A program made the translations under genes and the position numbers. DNA of 64,000 nucleotides, taken from Mucilaginibacter ginsenosidivorans (GTDB lineage: Bacteria > Bacteroidota > Bacteroidia > Sphingobacteriales > Sphingobacteriaceae). Below the pieces are notes generated by a model. That model saw nothing but the letters and a program-made list of their open reading frames with translations. It searched no databases and had not been told where the DNA came from. Every line of letters starts with the position of its first letter. Position 1 is the first letter of the stretch. This document shows positions 9,256 to 23,053 of the stretch, piece by piece. The stretch spans positions 1,240,001 to 1,304,000 of the forward strand of contig NZ_CP042436.1 of NCBI RefSeq assembly GCF_007971025.1, in the 5' to 3' direction.

Positions 9256-10143
9256 TCACGTCAAATTTTCTTTAAAAAAATTGATCGTGCGATTCCAGGC
9301 CAGCTCGGCTGCGGCCTTGTCATAACGGGGTGTTGTATCGTTATGAAATCCGTGGTTCACATTTTCGTAAATAAAGGCCTGGTATTTTTTGCCGTTGGCT
9401 TTTAAGGCAGCTTCGTAAGCCGGCCAGCCACCGGTAATGCGGTTATCGAGCGATGCGTAGTGCAGCATAAGCGGAGCGTGAATTTTAGGCACATCTTCAG
9501 CAGCAGGCTGGCTTCCGTAAAAAGGCACCGCTGCTGCCAGGTCGGGTATCCTTACAGCCATCATATTGGCTATGCCACCGCCAAAACAAAAGCCCACAAC
9601 GCCTACTTTGCCGTTGCAGTCCTTGTGATTTTTAAGGTAATGATAGGCATCTATAAAATCCTCCTCCATTTCGCCCTTGTCCCTTTTGCTTTGCATTTCC
9701 CGGCCTTTGTCGTCGTCGCCCGGGTAACCGCCAAGCGGTGTAAGCGCATCCGGTGCGAGCGAAATAAAGCCTGCCAGGGCGGCCCTTCGGCCTACATCCT
9801 CGATATAGGGGTTTAAACCGCGGTTCTCGTGGACAACAACGACCCCGCCTAGTTTCCCACTGGCATCTGCCGGTTTTGACAGCAGTGCCTTGATAGTTCC
9901 GCCGCCTTTGGGCGAATCATACTTGATATACTCCGATTTTATGCGGGGGTCGTCAGCCCTGATCTGGATGTTCCCTTTGTAATCGGGCATCAGGAAACTC
10001 ATCAAGGCCGGTACGGTTAGACCGCCAACGGCGTAAAGCGATAACTTTTGAACGAAATCACGACGGTCAAGCCGGTTATGTGCATAGTCATCGTACAGGT
10101 CGAATACTTCCTGCCTGATGTCTTCTTTCCTGATCTGGTTCAT
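9256..10143 (-). CDS. Dienelactone hydrolase family protein, Tat-type N-terminus
   Basis: An alpha/beta hydrolase of the dienelactone hydrolase family, with catalytic residues counted from the ATG at 10143 (295 aa; a TTG six codons upstream is possible). The nucleophile is Cys186 in GFCFGGG, with Asp233 (SLDNR), His264 (NVNHGFH) and Glu106 (HENRG). A twin-arginine segment DRRDFVQKL is followed by a hydrophobic stretch at about 34-52, so the enzyme may be exported folded or membrane-anchored. Substrate unknown; family members cleave lactones or other esters. It is downstream of the iorAB operon on the same strand but 126 bp away, with its own inverted repeats upstream. Confidence 0.9.
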   Translation of the reverse strand: MNQIRKEDIRQEVFDLYDDYAHNRLDRRDFVQKLSLYAVGGLTVPALMSFLMPDYKGNIQIRADDPRIKSEYIKYDSPKGGGTIKALLSKPADASGKLGGVVVVHENRGLNPYIEDVGRRAALAGFISLAPDALTPLGGYPGDDDKGREMQSKRDKGEMEEDFIDAYHYLKNHKDCNGKVGVVGFCFGGGIANMMAVRIPDLAAAVPFYGSQPAAEDVPKIHAPLMLHYASLDNRITGGWPAYEAALKANGKKYQAFIYENVNHGFHNDTTPRYDKAAAELAWNRTINFFKENLT

Positions 10144-10181
10144 AACAAAAGGTTTACTCAAATGTAGCGATTCACGGCAGT

Positions 10182-10262
10182 TACCTGCCAGTCAGGAAGT
10201 AACAGTTGTGTTACCCTTAAGGTTTGAAAAAACTTCGCCATCAGGCATGAACCTGGCAGGTA
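10182..10262. promoter_or_regulatory. Nested inverted repeats upstream of the dienelactone hydrolase gene
   Basis: An outer 10-bp inverted repeat, TACCTGCCAG at 10182-10191 and CTGGCAGGTA at 10253-10262, encloses an inner palindrome GTAAC-AGTTGT-GTTAC at 10199-10214. The pair lies between the iorB stop and the hydrolase start. The outer repeat could end the iorB transcript or form an RNA structure; the inner one looks like a protein-binding site. Confidence 0.4.
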
Positions 10263-10269
10263 TTACTGC

Positions 10270-12426
10270 TTAGATCATATCCAGGCTAAAAGGTAGTTTT
10301 CGGATGCGCTTACCAGTCAGGTCGAAAATTGCGTCAGTTAATGCCGGAGCAAAGGGAGGCAGACCCGGCTCGCCAACACCTCCTGCATCAGCGTCGTTCT
10401 CCATAATATGCACTTCAACCGGCGGCACGTCGTTCATTCGCGGCATAATGTAGTTGTAAAAATTCCTCTGCTCCACCAGCCCGTCTTTGAATGTGATCTC
10501 ATGATTGGTTGCCGCGCCTAAAGCCATAACAATGGCACCTTCGACCTGCGCCTTTACAATATCGGGATTGACATACCAGCCGCAATCCATTACTGCCCAA
10601 ACCTGGTCTATTTTCAGCTTTTTGCCCGAGCCGCCTGAAACTTTTACTACCTGGCCGACGGTGGTTCCAAAACACTCGGTAATAGCGGTGCCATATCCGG
10701 CGTTTTTCTGCCGGGCTTTCCAGCCAGATACTTCTTCCATTTTATCTATCAGTTTCTGGCACCGTTCGTCCTTCAAGTATTCCCTGCGAAAATCGAGTTG
10801 GTCCTTGCCCGCGGCGGCAGCCAGTTCGTTCAAAAAGCTTTCATAGGCAAAACCGTTGGTTGATGCATAAACCGAACGCCACCAGACATTAGGAATAGGT
10901 ATTTCAAATGGCACATCCCAAAAGCTGATATTGGCTATAGATTTGTAGTAAGGTGCAAGAAATCCTTCTGAAATGCTTCGATTGGGTTGTGTCTTGGGCG
11001 CTCCCATCCAGTGACCGATGTTCTGCCCGGCCGCTTTGAATTTGAGTGCGCTTAGCTGCCCGTCGGTTATAGCGCCCTGGCACCTGTACGAGATACCCGC
11101 CCGGTAAGGGCCTTGCGTCATATCGTCTTCTCTTGTCCAGACAACCTGTACCGGAGCGCTCATTTCTTTCGAGATAAGGCACGCTTCGTGAGGATAATCC
11201 ATAAATGCCTTCCTACCGAAGCCACCGCCTAAAAAGGTCATATTAACTACCACCTTTTCCTTAGGCAGTTTGAATTGTGTGCTTATGTAATCCTGAACCC
11301 ACTCCGGCGCTTGTATGGGCCCCCAGATTTCTAATTTATCAGGTTGATAAAATGCCACGCAATTAAGTGGTTCCATTGCGCTGTGCGATTGATATGGGGT
11401 TTCATACGTTACATCAAGCTTTTTAGGCGCAGCAGCCAGAACGCCATCACTATCGCCTTGTTTTCGTGCTGAAAGCCCTTCCTGGTTTTTTAAGATGTCG
11501 TTTTGCTGCTGATATATCCCAGCGGTGCTAACATGGTCAAACCCACTGTCATCCCATTCTATGTTCAGCGCCTTTCGCCCCTGTATGGCCGACCATGTGC
11601 TGTCAGCCACAACGGCCACACCATCCCTGAAGGTTTGAAACACGCCTGTTTGGATCTTGAACACCTTTTTTACCCCGGGTACCTTAAGCGCAGCGCTTGC
11701 ATCAAAGCTCTTCAGCTTACCGCGCAAACGCGGGTTCCTTTCTACAACAGCATAAAGCATACCGGGTAATTTCTTATCCAGGCCAAATATTGCTTCGCCG
11801 TTGGTTTTCAGTGGGGTATCCTGCCTGTGCAGCGGTTTGCCAATCAATTTATAATCCGAACGTTTTTTGAGCACAACATCCTTCGGCGCCTCCAATTTGG
11901 ATGCGGCTTCCACCAACTCGCCGTAATGGAATTTCTTTCCTGACGGCTTGTGGATCACGCGGCCATTCTCGGCATAACATTCTGACGCAGGCGCGTTCCA
12001 TTTCCCGGCAGCAGCGGTTATCAGCATTTCACGCGCCGATGCGCTAAGCTTCAATAATTTTTTATACGAACCGCGGATAGTCGAGCTTCCCCCGGTTACC
12101 TGGTTGCCGTATTTTTCCCTGTCTCCCTGCGCAAAAATAATATTCACGTCGTTCAGGTCAACCTCCAGCTCTTCCGCGATGATCTGCGGTACCGATTGAT
12201 ATGAGCCCTGGCCCATTTCGGCCCGGTGATCTGTAAGCGTTACTTTGCCGTCGGTATCAATGTGTATCCAGGCATTCATTTCAACGCCAGTTTTTTCCGC
12301 ACCGGCAGCTGTCATGATCTCCTCTTTTTTTGCGTCCGCAGGAAAATAAAAGCCGAGGCAAAGGGCCGTTCCGGCAAGACTGGACGCCCTTAGGAAATTT
12401 CTTCTTGATATCGCGTTAGTTTCCAT
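10270..12426 (-). CDS. iorB: Molybdopterin-binding hydroxylase subunit (IorB-like), paralogue 1
   Basis: The large subunit of a periplasmic molybdenum hydroxylase of the isoquinoline 1-oxidoreductase / aldehyde oxidoreductase type; 718 aa. The N-terminus is a Tat signal (SRRNFLRASSLAG). The Mo-pterin contact GGGFGRKAF lies near residue 400 and the active-site glutamate sits in [14 protein letters not shown] near residue 684. It is the last gene of an operon iorA / cytochrome c / iorB2 / iorB1, 21 bp after the preceding stop. With IorA it would oxidise an N-heterocycle or aldehyde, passing electrons to the c-type cytochrome. Exact substrate unknown. Confidence 0.88.
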   Translation of the reverse strand: METNAISRRNFLRASSLAGTALCLGFYFPADAKKEEIMTAAGAEKTGVEMNAWIHIDTDGKVTLTDHRAEMGQGSYQSVPQIIAEELEVDLNDVNIIFAQGDREKYGNQVTGGSSTIRGSYKKLLKLSASAREMLITAAAGKWNAPASECYAENGRVIHKPSGKKFHYGELVEAASKLEAPKDVVLKKRSDYKLIGKPLHRQDTPLKTNGEAIFGLDKKLPGMLYAVVERNPRLRGKLKSFDASAALKVPGVKKVFKIQTGVFQTFRDGVAVVADSTWSAIQGRKALNIEWDDSGFDHVSTAGIYQQQNDILKNQEGLSARKQGDSDGVLAAAPKKLDVTYETPYQSHSAMEPLNCVAFYQPDKLEIWGPIQAPEWVQDYISTQFKLPKEKVVVNMTFLGGGFGRKAFMDYPHEACLISKEMSAPVQVVWTREDDMTQGPYRAGISYRCQGAITDGQLSALKFKAAGQNIGHWMGAPKTQPNRSISEGFLAPYYKSIANISFWDVPFEIPIPNVWWRSVYASTNGFAYESFLNELAAAAGKDQLDFRREYLKDERCQKLIDKMEEVSGWKARQKNAGYGTAITECFGTTVGQVVKVSGGSGKKLKIDQVWAVMDCGWYVNPDIVKAQVEGAIVMALGAATNHEITFKDGLVEQRNFYNYIMPRMNDVPPVEVHIMENDADAGGVGEPGLPPFAPALTDAIFDLTGKRIRKLPFSLDMI

Positions 12427-12447
12427 AGCTGGAGTTGTTTAAGCAGT

Positions 12448-14601
12448 TTAACTTATTTTTAAGTCGAAAGGCATTTTACGAATCCGGGTTCCTGTCGCCG
12501 CAAAAATTGCATTGGCCAGCGCCGGCGCAAATGGCGGCAATCCGGGTTCGCCTACACCCTTTATTTTCCCCTCGCCCGTAAGAATGTGAACTTCGACCTG
12601 CGGCACCTCGTTAATGCGAATCATGGTGTTGTCATAAAAATTATGCTGCATCACCTTGCCATTTTTTAGCGTAATGGCCGGTTTTGTGGCCGCGGTTAAA
12701 GCCATCACCACGGCACCTTCTGTTTGATTTCTTACGTTATCAGGATTGACGGCCACGCCAAGGTCTATTACGGCATAAACCTTATCTACTTTGATGGTTC
12801 CATCGGGCCGGAGCGTCACTTCTACAGCCTGTGCACATTGCCCGGCAAAAAATTTCCATTGCGCCAAACCGCGCCCGCTTCCTTTTGGTAGCGGCTGATC
12901 CCAGTTTGACACCTCGCGGAGTTTTTTGAAGATCTTAGCGGTGTCCGAATCCGGGGCAAGCAGGCTCATCCTGAAATCGAGCGGGTCCTTGCCAGCTTTA
13001 TGTGCCAGTTCGTCCATAAAGCATTCATGGGCGAAAGCTAAAGTAGAACTGGTTACCGACCGCCAGGCTGCTACCGGCACATGGTAATCGGCCCTGACAT
13101 AAGATGTTTTTATATTGGGTACCTGGTAATCCTGCTCGCCTATCCCTTCTACCATTGTCCCGTCGACTTTCGTTTTATCGAAATTGGGACGCGCCGACTC
13201 GGATATGGAAGGGCTGATCACTTTATGTTTTAAGACAAGGAGCTTGCCGTCATCAGAAAAACCACCGCTGAGCTTGGAAAAAGTCATTGGCCTGAAAGGG
13301 CCGAATTGGGTGGTATCTTCCCGCGACCAGATCACTTTTACAGGCTTGTCGTATTGTTTGGCTATGTTGACAGCCTCGACGAGATAATCCAGGTACAGCC
13401 TCCGGCCAAAGCCGCCGCCGACAAACATATTATGCATTTTTACATTTTCAGGCGAAAAACCGGTAAGCTTTGGCAACTCGTTGGGGCTGCTGCCTACCAC
13501 CGAACTGGGTACCTGGGTAGATGTCCATATCTCCAGGTTGTCGCCGTGCACCTGTGCCACAGCGTTCATTGGCTCCATAGGGCTGTGCGCCACTACCGGC
13601 GTTTCATAAAATGCATCGACGGTATTTTGCAGCGAAACATTCACCTTATCCGCGTTCCCGATATTTTTGTCAACCAAACCCTCTTCATCGGCCAACTTGC
13701 GCAAATGCTCGTCGTAATCTTCTGAGTCAAAATTATCAAATCCTTTATAGTCCCAGTTTATCTTCAACTTTTTGCGGGCTTGTAAAGCGGTCCAATAGGA
13801 ATCGGCGATAACGGCCACCCCGGTATAACGATAATTGCCCACCACGCGCTCAGCTTCAACAACCTTAAGTACGCCCGCTATTTTGAGTGCATCTGAAGCG
13901 TCAAAGTTTTTTAGTACGCCGCCTATCACGGGGCACCTTTCCACCGACGCATAAACCATTCCCGGTACCCGTACGTCGATGCCAAATTTGGCCTCGCCGC
14001 AGGTTTTTAAGGGAATATCGGGCCGGTGCGACATTTTGCCTACTATCGTGAAGTCTTTCGGGTCCTTCAGTTTTGGATCCTTAGGCAGATCGAGCCTGGC
14101 GGCGTCTTCAACCAATTCTCCATAAGTAAACGACTGATCGTTTGTCCTGTTGATCACCTTTGCATTCCGGGCGTAGCAATTATCGGGACTCGTCTGCCAG
14201 CGCTTAGCCGCGGCCACTATAAATACTGTCCTTGCGGCGGCACCTGTTTTCCTGTAATCGTTATAACCGGTACGGATAGAGGAACTACCCCCTGCCCGCT
14301 GTCCACGACCGAATTCGGGCTCACCACTTGTATTTTTGATCTTCACCTGGTCAAGCGAGACCTCGAACTCTTCTGCGATGACCGCCGGAACGGACTGAAA
14401 CGTACCCTGTCCCATTTCGGGCTTGATATTGTAGATGGTTATATTACCGTTGGACTCGACAAGTATATATGGGGAAAAGTTTTTGGCTGCGGCAATATCA
14501 CTTGTTTTAATGATGGCACCTTTTGCAGAAAGGCCCAGCCATATTGAAATACCGGCAGTACCGGCAGTTTTAATAAAATGGCGTCTTGATACCTGCTCCA
14601 T
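12448..14601 (-). CDS. iorB: Molybdopterin-binding hydroxylase subunit (IorB-like), paralogue 2
   Basis: A 717-aa paralogue of the next gene with the same layout: Tat signal [13 protein letters not shown], the pterin-contact motif GGGFGRRLY near residue 394 and [14 protein letters not shown] near residue 682. The two copies are clearly diverged and each looks complete, so the operon probably makes two enzymes sharing one IorA, or one heteromeric complex. Spacing to the cytochrome gene upstream is 14 bp, consistent with one transcript. Confidence 0.88.
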   Translation of the reverse strand: MEQVSRRHFIKTAGTAGISIWLGLSAKGAIIKTSDIAAAKNFSPYILVESNGNITIYNIKPEMGQGTFQSVPAVIAEEFEVSLDQVKIKNTSGEPEFGRGQRAGGSSSIRTGYNDYRKTGAAARTVFIVAAAKRWQTSPDNCYARNAKVINRTNDQSFTYGELVEDAARLDLPKDPKLKDPKDFTIVGKMSHRPDIPLKTCGEAKFGIDVRVPGMVYASVERCPVIGGVLKNFDASDALKIAGVLKVVEAERVVGNYRYTGVAVIADSYWTALQARKKLKINWDYKGFDNFDSEDYDEHLRKLADEEGLVDKNIGNADKVNVSLQNTVDAFYETPVVAHSPMEPMNAVAQVHGDNLEIWTSTQVPSSVVGSSPNELPKLTGFSPENVKMHNMFVGGGFGRRLYLDYLVEAVNIAKQYDKPVKVIWSREDTTQFGPFRPMTFSKLSGGFSDDGKLLVLKHKVISPSISESARPNFDKTKVDGTMVEGIGEQDYQVPNIKTSYVRADYHVPVAAWRSVTSSTLAFAHECFMDELAHKAGKDPLDFRMSLLAPDSDTAKIFKKLREVSNWDQPLPKGSGRGLAQWKFFAGQCAQAVEVTLRPDGTIKVDKVYAVIDLGVAVNPDNVRNQTEGAVVMALTAATKPAITLKNGKVMQHNFYDNTMIRINEVPQVEVHILTGEGKIKGVGEPGLPPFAPALANAIFAATGTRIRKMPFDLKIS

Positions 14602-14615
14602 ACTTCAATCCCTTT

Positions 14616-15224
14616 CTATTTAATTTTTGCAGATGGCGCATAAGCTCCCTTTGCTATCCATAACCGCACTTGTGCTGCAAACGCTGCCCTGCTCATAGGC
14701 GGCAAGGTACGTCCGTCGCCCGGGTGCCAGGCCCAGCCCACGAGATCATCGTTTGCCATATGGTCTATCAACTGTGCTTTTGTCCTGTTGCCGTTCCGTT
14801 TTGGATCTAGCAACTGCAACGCCAGTTGGCGCGGTGTGCGCCCCTGGAACACCATTCGCATATCGGCGGGGGGCAATGCCCATTTCGGGTTGCCCGGCGG
14901 CGCATGCAAACCGGGTGTATTTTCGGCCTGGTGGCAATTACTGCAACGTACCGAATACAATCCTTTGCCGTCTACTCCCCGTTTAACGTTCATGGTATGG
15001 ATGTGGCTATCGTCGCCCTGCAGGGGGGCGTCGCCGGAGGGGTGGCAATTCATACAACGCGCACTTTTTAGTACTTTATACACCGACATGAATGCCTTCA
15101 CCGAACCCACGCTGTCTTTTGCCAGCACAGGATAGCTTTCGTTTTTTGCGGTTTTTGTAGTAAACGATATGGTTACCACGGCGGCTATCAGAACCACCAT
15201 TGTCAAAACAACCAGTTTTTTCAT
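14616..15224 (-). CDS. Periplasmic di-haem c-type cytochrome
   Basis: A 202-aa protein from the ATG at 15224 ([12 protein letters not shown]), which overlaps the iorA stop by four bases (ATGA). The N-terminal hydrophobic segment exports or anchors it. Two haem-attachment motifs, CMNCH and CSNCH, are visible. It is placed between the iron-sulfur and molybdenum subunits, so it probably accepts electrons from IorA in the periplasm and feeds them to the respiratory chain. A longer in-frame ORF starting at 15407 lies within iorA and is not used. Confidence 0.88.
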   Translation of the reverse strand: MKKLVVLTMVVLIAAVVTISFTTKTAKNESYPVLAKDSVGSVKAFMSVYKVLKSARCMNCHPSGDAPLQGDDSHIHTMNVKRGVDGKGLYSVRCSNCHQAENTPGLHAPPGNPKWALPPADMRMVFQGRTPRQLALQLLDPKRNGNRTKAQLIDHMANDDLVGWAWHPGDGRTLPPMSRAAFAAQVRLWIAKGAYAPSAKIK

Positions 15225-15691
15225 ATTTTGGCTCCTTCCCGCTGCATTTCTGCCGCTTTGTGTATTGCGGCCCTGACACGCTGATAGGTTCCGCAGCGGC
15301 AAATATTGCCCGACATGGCATCGTCGATGTCCTGGTCGGTCGGATTGGAGTTTTCGCGCAGCAAAACAGCTGCCGACATCAATTGTCCCGATTGGCAATA
15401 ACCACATTGCGGGACATTCAGTTCATTCCAGGCAACCTGTAACGGATGGTTGTTGGCGGCAGAAAGACCCTCAATAGTAACGATCTGCTGACCGGCCGCG
15501 CGGCTCAGTTTAGTTACGCAGGACCGCACCGCCTCCCCGTTCAGGTGAATGGTACAGGCGCCGCACTGCGCCACGCCGCAGCCGTATTTTGTTCCCGTAA
15601 GGCCAAGTATGTCCCTGATGGCCCATAGCAGGGGCATATCGGGGTCCGCATCTACATTATGCTGTTTCCCGTTTACTGTAATGGTGATCAT
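15221..15691 (-). CDS. iorA: 2Fe-2S subunit of molybdenum hydroxylase (IorA-like)
   Basis: The small electron-transfer subunit, 156 aa. It has a plant-type ferredoxin domain with CGVAQCGAC and a distal Cys in AVRSC, then a helical domain with CGYCQSGQ and CRCGTYQR binding the second 2Fe-2S cluster. Length and motif order are standard for the family. It has no export signal of its own and would be carried out with the Tat-targeted large subunit. First gene of the operon; a possible AraC-type site lies just upstream (15707-15732). Confidence 0.93.
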   Translation of the reverse strand: MITITVNGKQHNVDADPDMPLLWAIRDILGLTGTKYGCGVAQCGACTIHLNGEAVRSCVTKLSRAAGQQIVTIEGLSAANNHPLQVAWNELNVPQCGYCQSGQLMSAAVLLRENSNPTDQDIDDAMSGNICRCGTYQRVRAAIHKAAEMQREGAKI

Positions 15692-15706
15692 AAGCGCTGT
15701 TATATT

Positions 15707-15732
15707 TGGTTATACTAATATACCGATATATG
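15707..15732. promoter_or_regulatory. Possible weak relative of the AraC-locus element
   Basis: Upstream of iorA the sequence TGGTTATACTAATATACCG, followed by ATATAT, resembles the core TGGTATACATATCCGTAATA of the 30-bp elements at 16731 and 19980 if small gaps are allowed. If real, one AraC protein would control the hydroxylase operon as well. Confidence 0.25.
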
Positions 15733-15782
15733 CAGAAAACTATAAATTGCTTCCCGATTGTTACAAAGGAAAGCAATAGTTA

Positions 15783-16685
15783 TCAGTTCGCGGAACGATA
15801 TTCCAAAGGCGAATGTCCGACGCGCTGCTTAAACACCCGCGCAAAATGCTGCGGATATTTAAAGCCTAATTCGTAAGCAATCTGACTTACCGTTTTGTTT
15901 GTATCAAATATCTTTTGTTTGGCAAAATCGATCAGGGTCGACTGGATATACTCCTGTGCTGATATCCCGGTTTCTTTCTTTACAAGGTCGCCGAAATAAT
16001 TGGGGGACAGGTTTAATTCATAAGCGCAGTAGGCTACAGAAGGCAATCCGATAGTTTGCGGCTTATCCGTGGCGAAATAATCATTAAGCAGCTCTTCAAA
16101 TTTTTCCAAAACCCCCTTGTGGACATGCTCGCGTGTAATAAATTGCCTGTCATAAAAACGGACGCAATAACCCAAAAGCAATTCGATATTGGTTGCTATC
16201 AATCTTTTACTGTGCTTATCAATAGCATGATCCAGTTCATAATCGATTTTTGAAAAGCAATCCAGGACGATCCCTCTTTCCCTGTCCGATAAGTGCAGCG
16301 CTTCGTTAGACTGGTAGGCGAAAAAGCTATAATCCTGTATATGCCGGCCCAACGAGGTGCCATGTATAAAATCGGGATGAAATACAAGACCATAGCCTTT
16401 CGGCTGATATATCTCGCCATTGCTGTTAATGCCCGCCACTTGCCCGGGTGCAAAAAAAACAAGCGTACCTTCCTGGTAATCGTATGTGCTCCTGCCGTAT
16501 GTCAGGTCGCCGCATTTCACATCCTTCAGGAATATCGTATAAAACCCAAAATACATACGGGACCCGCTTCTTGGCGATGCCTTTGATAGATCAACAACAC
16601 TTACGAGGGGATGCTTGGTTGCGTTATTATTAAACTCGTTGTATTCGCTGATCGTGTTGAAACGGCGCATGTCGTCCATATCCAT
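15783..16685 (-). CDS. AraC family transcriptional regulator
   Basis: A 300-aa regulator with an N-terminal cupin-like sensing domain and a C-terminal pair of helix-turn-helix motifs (about 195-300). The second HTH is SQIAYELGFKYPQHFARVFKQ and the end is the family signature GHSPLEYR. It lies between the iorA operon and the divergent carboxylesterase gene, which places it as local regulator. The 30-bp element in its upstream region recurs upstream of the NTF2-like gene, so it probably activates both units and itself. The inducer is unknown. Confidence 0.92.
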   Translation of the reverse strand: MDMDDMRRFNTISEYNEFNNNATKHPLVSVVDLSKASPRSGSRMYFGFYTIFLKDVKCGDLTYGRSTYDYQEGTLVFFAPGQVAGINSNGEIYQPKGYGLVFHPDFIHGTSLGRHIQDYSFFAYQSNEALHLSDRERGIVLDCFSKIDYELDHAIDKHSKRLIATNIELLLGYCVRFYDRQFITREHVHKGVLEKFEELLNDYFATDKPQTIGLPSVAYCAYELNLSPNYFGDLVKKETGISAQEYIQSTLIDFAKQKIFDTNKTVSQIAYELGFKYPQHFARVFKQRVGHSPLEYRSAN

Positions 16686-16730
16686 CTTCGTTTATTTCAA
16701 AAATACTATATAATTCATTTAACGTAGCAC

Positions 16731-16760
16731 AATCAGTAATAATGGTATACATATCCGTAA
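16731..16760 (+). promoter_or_regulatory. 30-bp element, copy 1 (probable AraC operator)
   Basis: Begins AATCAGTAATAATGGTATA and ends ATCCGTAA. It agrees at 28 of 30 positions with 19980-20009 in the same orientation. It lies in the spacer between the araC gene and the esterase, 88 bp before the esterase ATG. Confidence 0.7.
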
Positions 16761-16847
16761 TATATATTATATCTGTGCCAAAAAAACCCGTCACCTTTGT
16801 GTCGTCGAAAATACGAGTAAACCTGATCGTCAAAAATTATAAAAGTT

Positions 16848-18467
16848 ATGAAAGGATTTTTAGCTTGTATCGCATTATTGATGGCATGCACAGGACATGC
16901 ACAACAAACACAAACAACTACCGCCAGCGGACCAACCGTTCGTATTAAATCCGGCATTTTGCGTGGTCTTATTGAAAATGGAGTGTCGAGCTACAAGGGA
17001 ATTCCCTATGCCGCTGCGCCTGTGGGTGAATTACGCTGGCGGCCACCACAACCATTCCCGGCCTGGGAAGGCGAGCGCGACGCCAGCAAATATGGCGCGG
17101 ACTGTGCCCAACGGGGATTTGGTGCCGGTAACGGTGGAATTTCTCCCACCTCGTCCGAAGACTGCCTTTTTTTAAACGTTTGGAGCCCGGCCGGTACTTC
17201 CAAAGGAGCAAAACTCCCGGTAATGGTTTGGATACATGGTGGCGGGTTTGTATTTGGGAGCGGGAACCAGGGGCCTGATTTTACAGGAGCGTCATTCACG
17301 GACAAGGGTGTTATTTTAGTTACGATCAATTATCGCTTAGGGCGATTGGGTTTCTTCGCTTTTCCTGCCCTCAGCCAGGAACACCCGGAAGAACAAAAAG
17401 GCAATTATGCCTACATGGACCAGATCGCTGCACTTAAATGGGTCAGGGAAAATATTGCTGCGTTCGGAGGCAATCCCAACAACGTAACTATTTTCGGTGA
17501 ATCTGCCGGGGGCGTTTCAGTACAATCTCTTCTTACAATTCCGTCGGCGAAGGGCTTATTTCAAAAAGCTATTGTAGAATCTGGCGGGGGCCGCGATGGT
17601 GTGCTTACCGGCAGACCGATCAGTAAAGATAATGCCGATTCCTATTATCCTGTTTCTGCCGAAACCATCGGTATCAATTTTTCAAAAAAACACGGGATTA
17701 TGGGAACCGATGCTGCGGCATTGGCTAAGCTTAGGGCCCTGCCCGTAGCAGATATTGTGGATGGGGGACAGGAAACAGCCGGCAACGGCGGCTCATTGAT
17801 CTATTCAGGGCCAATACTGGATGGTCGCCTTGTTGCGGAGACCGCTGAAAGCGCTTACAAAGCCGGCCGGCAAGCACGGGTTCCACTCATAATCGGTTCA
17901 AATAGCGCAGAAATAGGACAAGGCTTTGTGAATGCCGGTTCAAAAGATGCATTACTGGATCAGTTTGGTGATATGAAGGCTGAAGCCAGTAAGGTATATG
18001 ACCCGGATGGTACCACCGAACTCGCGAAAATGCTGACCCTGGTAAACACAGATAAGGTGTGGGCAGAACCGGCACGCTTCAGCGCGCGTGCTATGGTAGC
18101 CAAGGGTGCACCGGCGTACGTCTATATGTTCTCCTATGTTTCGCCGTCGATGCGGCAGTTCATGCGTTATGGCGCAGCGCATGCGTCAGAGATAGGGTAC
18201 GTATTCAATAATCTAAGGACGCGAACCGGAGCCGATACGATAAAAAAGGATCTGCAAGTTGCTCAACTGATGAATACTTACTGGACAAATTTTGCCAAAA
18301 CGGGAGATCCTAATGGCGGCGGATTGCCCCAATGGCCCGCCTTTAAAACGGAAACGAATGAGATTTTGGAGATCACGCCGGATGGTTCGGCAGTGGGTGA
18401 GCCTGATGCCAGAAAACCGCGTCTTGATCTGATGGAAAAAGCGCCGGTAAGAACGCACATGCAATAG
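16848..18467 (+). CDS. Exported type-B carboxylesterase
   Basis: A 539-aa carboxylesterase/lipase of the alpha/beta hydrolase fold with a signal peptide ending at GHAQ. The oxyanion hole is [10 protein letters not shown], the nucleophile is Ser219 in GESAGG, and the C-terminal [10 protein letters not shown] supplies the catalytic His. It would hydrolyse an ester substrate outside the cytoplasm. It heads a plus-strand run of genes (reductase, cupin, NTF2-like, cupin, reductase), likely controlled by the divergent AraC regulator through the 30-bp element upstream. Confidence 0.93.
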   Translation: MKGFLACIALLMACTGHAQQTQTTTASGPTVRIKSGILRGLIENGVSSYKGIPYAAAPVGELRWRPPQPFPAWEGERDASKYGADCAQRGFGAGNGGISPTSSEDCLFLNVWSPAGTSKGAKLPVMVWIHGGGFVFGSGNQGPDFTGASFTDKGVILVTINYRLGRLGFFAFPALSQEHPEEQKGNYAYMDQIAALKWVRENIAAFGGNPNNVTIFGESAGGVSVQSLLTIPSAKGLFQKAIVESGGGRDGVLTGRPISKDNADSYYPVSAETIGINFSKKHGIMGTDAAALAKLRALPVADIVDGGQETAGNGGSLIYSGPILDGRLVAETAESAYKAGRQARVPLIIGSNSAEIGQGFVNAGSKDALLDQFGDMKAEASKVYDPDGTTELAKMLTLVNTDKVWAEPARFSARAMVAKGAPAYVYMFSYVSPSMRQFMRYGAAHASEIGYVFNNLRTRTGADTIKKDLQVAQLMNTYWTNFAKTGDPNGGGLPQWPAFKTETNEILEITPDGSAVGEPDARKPRLDLMEKAPVRTHMQ

Positions 18468-18470
18468 TGA

Positions 18471-19370
<900 letters not shown>

Positions 19371-19431
19371 TGTTTAAAACACGCAATATTTTAACAGAAC
19401 GGGAATAGGACCCATAAATAAAACTCAAATC

Positions 19432-19908
19432 ATGAAAAACTTATTAGGTATGTTGCTCGTCAATTTGTTTCTTTTATACCTTACCCCGGTTCATGTCAAT
19501 GCACAAACGCGCCCGGATTCATCTTCGTCGCAAAGAACCGGACAGTCGCCGGTCAGAAGTTTTTTCTCTGGCGGAACTGCCACGGTAGTCAGGATGACCA
19601 TGCCCCCGGGCCTCAATTGCGGTGCGGCCAAAGTAACCTTTCAACCGGGTGCGCGCACCATCTGGCATGCTCATGCCGGTGGCCAGGTGATCGTTGTCAC
19701 ATCAGGTACGGCCTGGTACCAGGAGAAGGGCAAGCCCAAGCAAATTATTAAACAGGGAGAGGCAGTAGTATGCCCCCCGGGAGTAATGCACTGGCATGGG
19801 GCATCGCCGGACGGCCCGATGACACATATCGTTACAACCCCTAACCTGGACAGGGGCGGAGTTACCGCCGGTGCCGTAGTTACCGATCAGGAATATATGG
19901 AGCATTAA
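19432..19908 (+). CDS. Exported cupin-domain protein
   Basis: A 158-aa single-domain cupin with a signal peptide ending VNAQ. The metal-binding motif reads WHAHAGGQ, with Gln where many cupins have Glu, and the second motif ends PPGVMHWHGAS. The beta-barrel would hold a metal in the periplasm. Such small cupins accompany oxidoreductase clusters in many Bacteroidota, with unknown reaction. It resembles the broken cupin gene at 20634 in its motifs and its C-terminal TDQEYMEH. Confidence 0.88.
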   Translation: MKNLLGMLLVNLFLLYLTPVHVNAQTRPDSSSSQRTGQSPVRSFFSGGTATVVRMTMPPGLNCGAAKVTFQPGARTIWHAHAGGQVIVVTSGTAWYQEKGKPKQIIKQGEAVVCPPGVMHWHGASPDGPMTHIVTTPNLDRGGVTAGAVVTDQEYMEH

Positions 19909-19979
19909 TATTTCATATCCCACGATCATCGCTATTAAAAACGATCCGCTATTTATGCGGCTGAATGTCCACGTCATAA

Positions 19980-20009
19980 AATCAGTAATAATGGTATAAA
20001 CATCCGTAA
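19980..20009 (+). promoter_or_regulatory. 30-bp element, copy 2 (probable AraC operator)
   Basis: Begins AATCAGTAATAATGGTATA and ends ATCCGTAA, with only two mismatches to the copy at 16731. It lies 74 bp before the ATG of the NTF2-like gene, after the first cupin gene, and suggests a second promoter under the same control. Confidence 0.7.
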
Positions 20010-20082
20010 CCTGTATCCTATCATGTTCGCTAAAACGCATGAAATTTGTACAGGCATTATGGACACACATAAATTCAAATCA

Positions 20083-20571
20083 ATGAAAAAATCAATTATC
20101 ATTATCTTCCTGTGCATAGCTGGTGTATCGCTATCACATGCCCAGGCTAACTTACCCAGTGCACCGAAAGCAAACCCAACAAAAGAAGAAAAGGAACTTC
20201 TCGATCTTTCTAAATCCAAATGGGAATGGATGGCAGATAAAAAGACAGATACGCTGAATGGCTTGTTTGATGAGAACTGCGTTTTTGTACATATGGGGGG
20301 AAGCTGGGGGAAAACACAGGAGTTGAATACAATAAAGGGCGGTTTTATCTGGTATAAAAAAGCCGTGGTGTATGGCGCCTCTGTAAACATTTTTGGCAAC
20401 ACGGCCATCCTTTTAAATGACATAGACCTTGAGGCAGTGGTTGGCGGGAACGACGTCACGCATGCCTTTATGGTGACCGAGGTATACCTTAAAGAAAATG
20501 GAAAATGGAAAATGGGCTCCCTCACTTTCTCAACTCTGCTGAGACCTGTTAAAATGAACGGTAATAAATAA
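20083..20571 (+). CDS. Exported NTF2-like protein (DUF4440 type)
   Basis: A 162-aa protein from the ATG at 20083 (MKKSIIII, signal peptide ending SHAQ). An in-frame extension to 20023 would put residues before the signal peptide and is not used. The mature part has the small cone-shaped NTF2 fold pattern: WEWMADKKTDTLNGLFDENCVFVHMGG, then HAFMVTEVYLKENGKWKMGSLTFS. Such proteins bind small ligands or act as isomerases or cyclases; no catalytic residues can be assigned with confidence. Confidence 0.82.
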   Translation: MKKSIIIIFLCIAGVSLSHAQANLPSAPKANPTKEEKELLDLSKSKWEWMADKKTDTLNGLFDENCVFVHMGGSWGKTQELNTIKGGFIWYKKAVVYGASVNIFGNTAILLNDIDLEAVVGGNDVTHAFMVTEVYLKENGKWKMGSLTFSTLLRPVKMNGNK

Positions 20572-20633
20572 TTACCCGCGCTATCAATTAACTTTAATGA
20601 ACAATTAGTGTTCGATAATTTAAAAGGGGAACA

Positions 20634-22987
<2,354 letters not shown>

Positions 22988-23053
22988 TTCATATTCATTT
23001 TATCATTACCAGGATGGTCCACCTCATATTATTCCATGGCTTTTAACTGCTGA

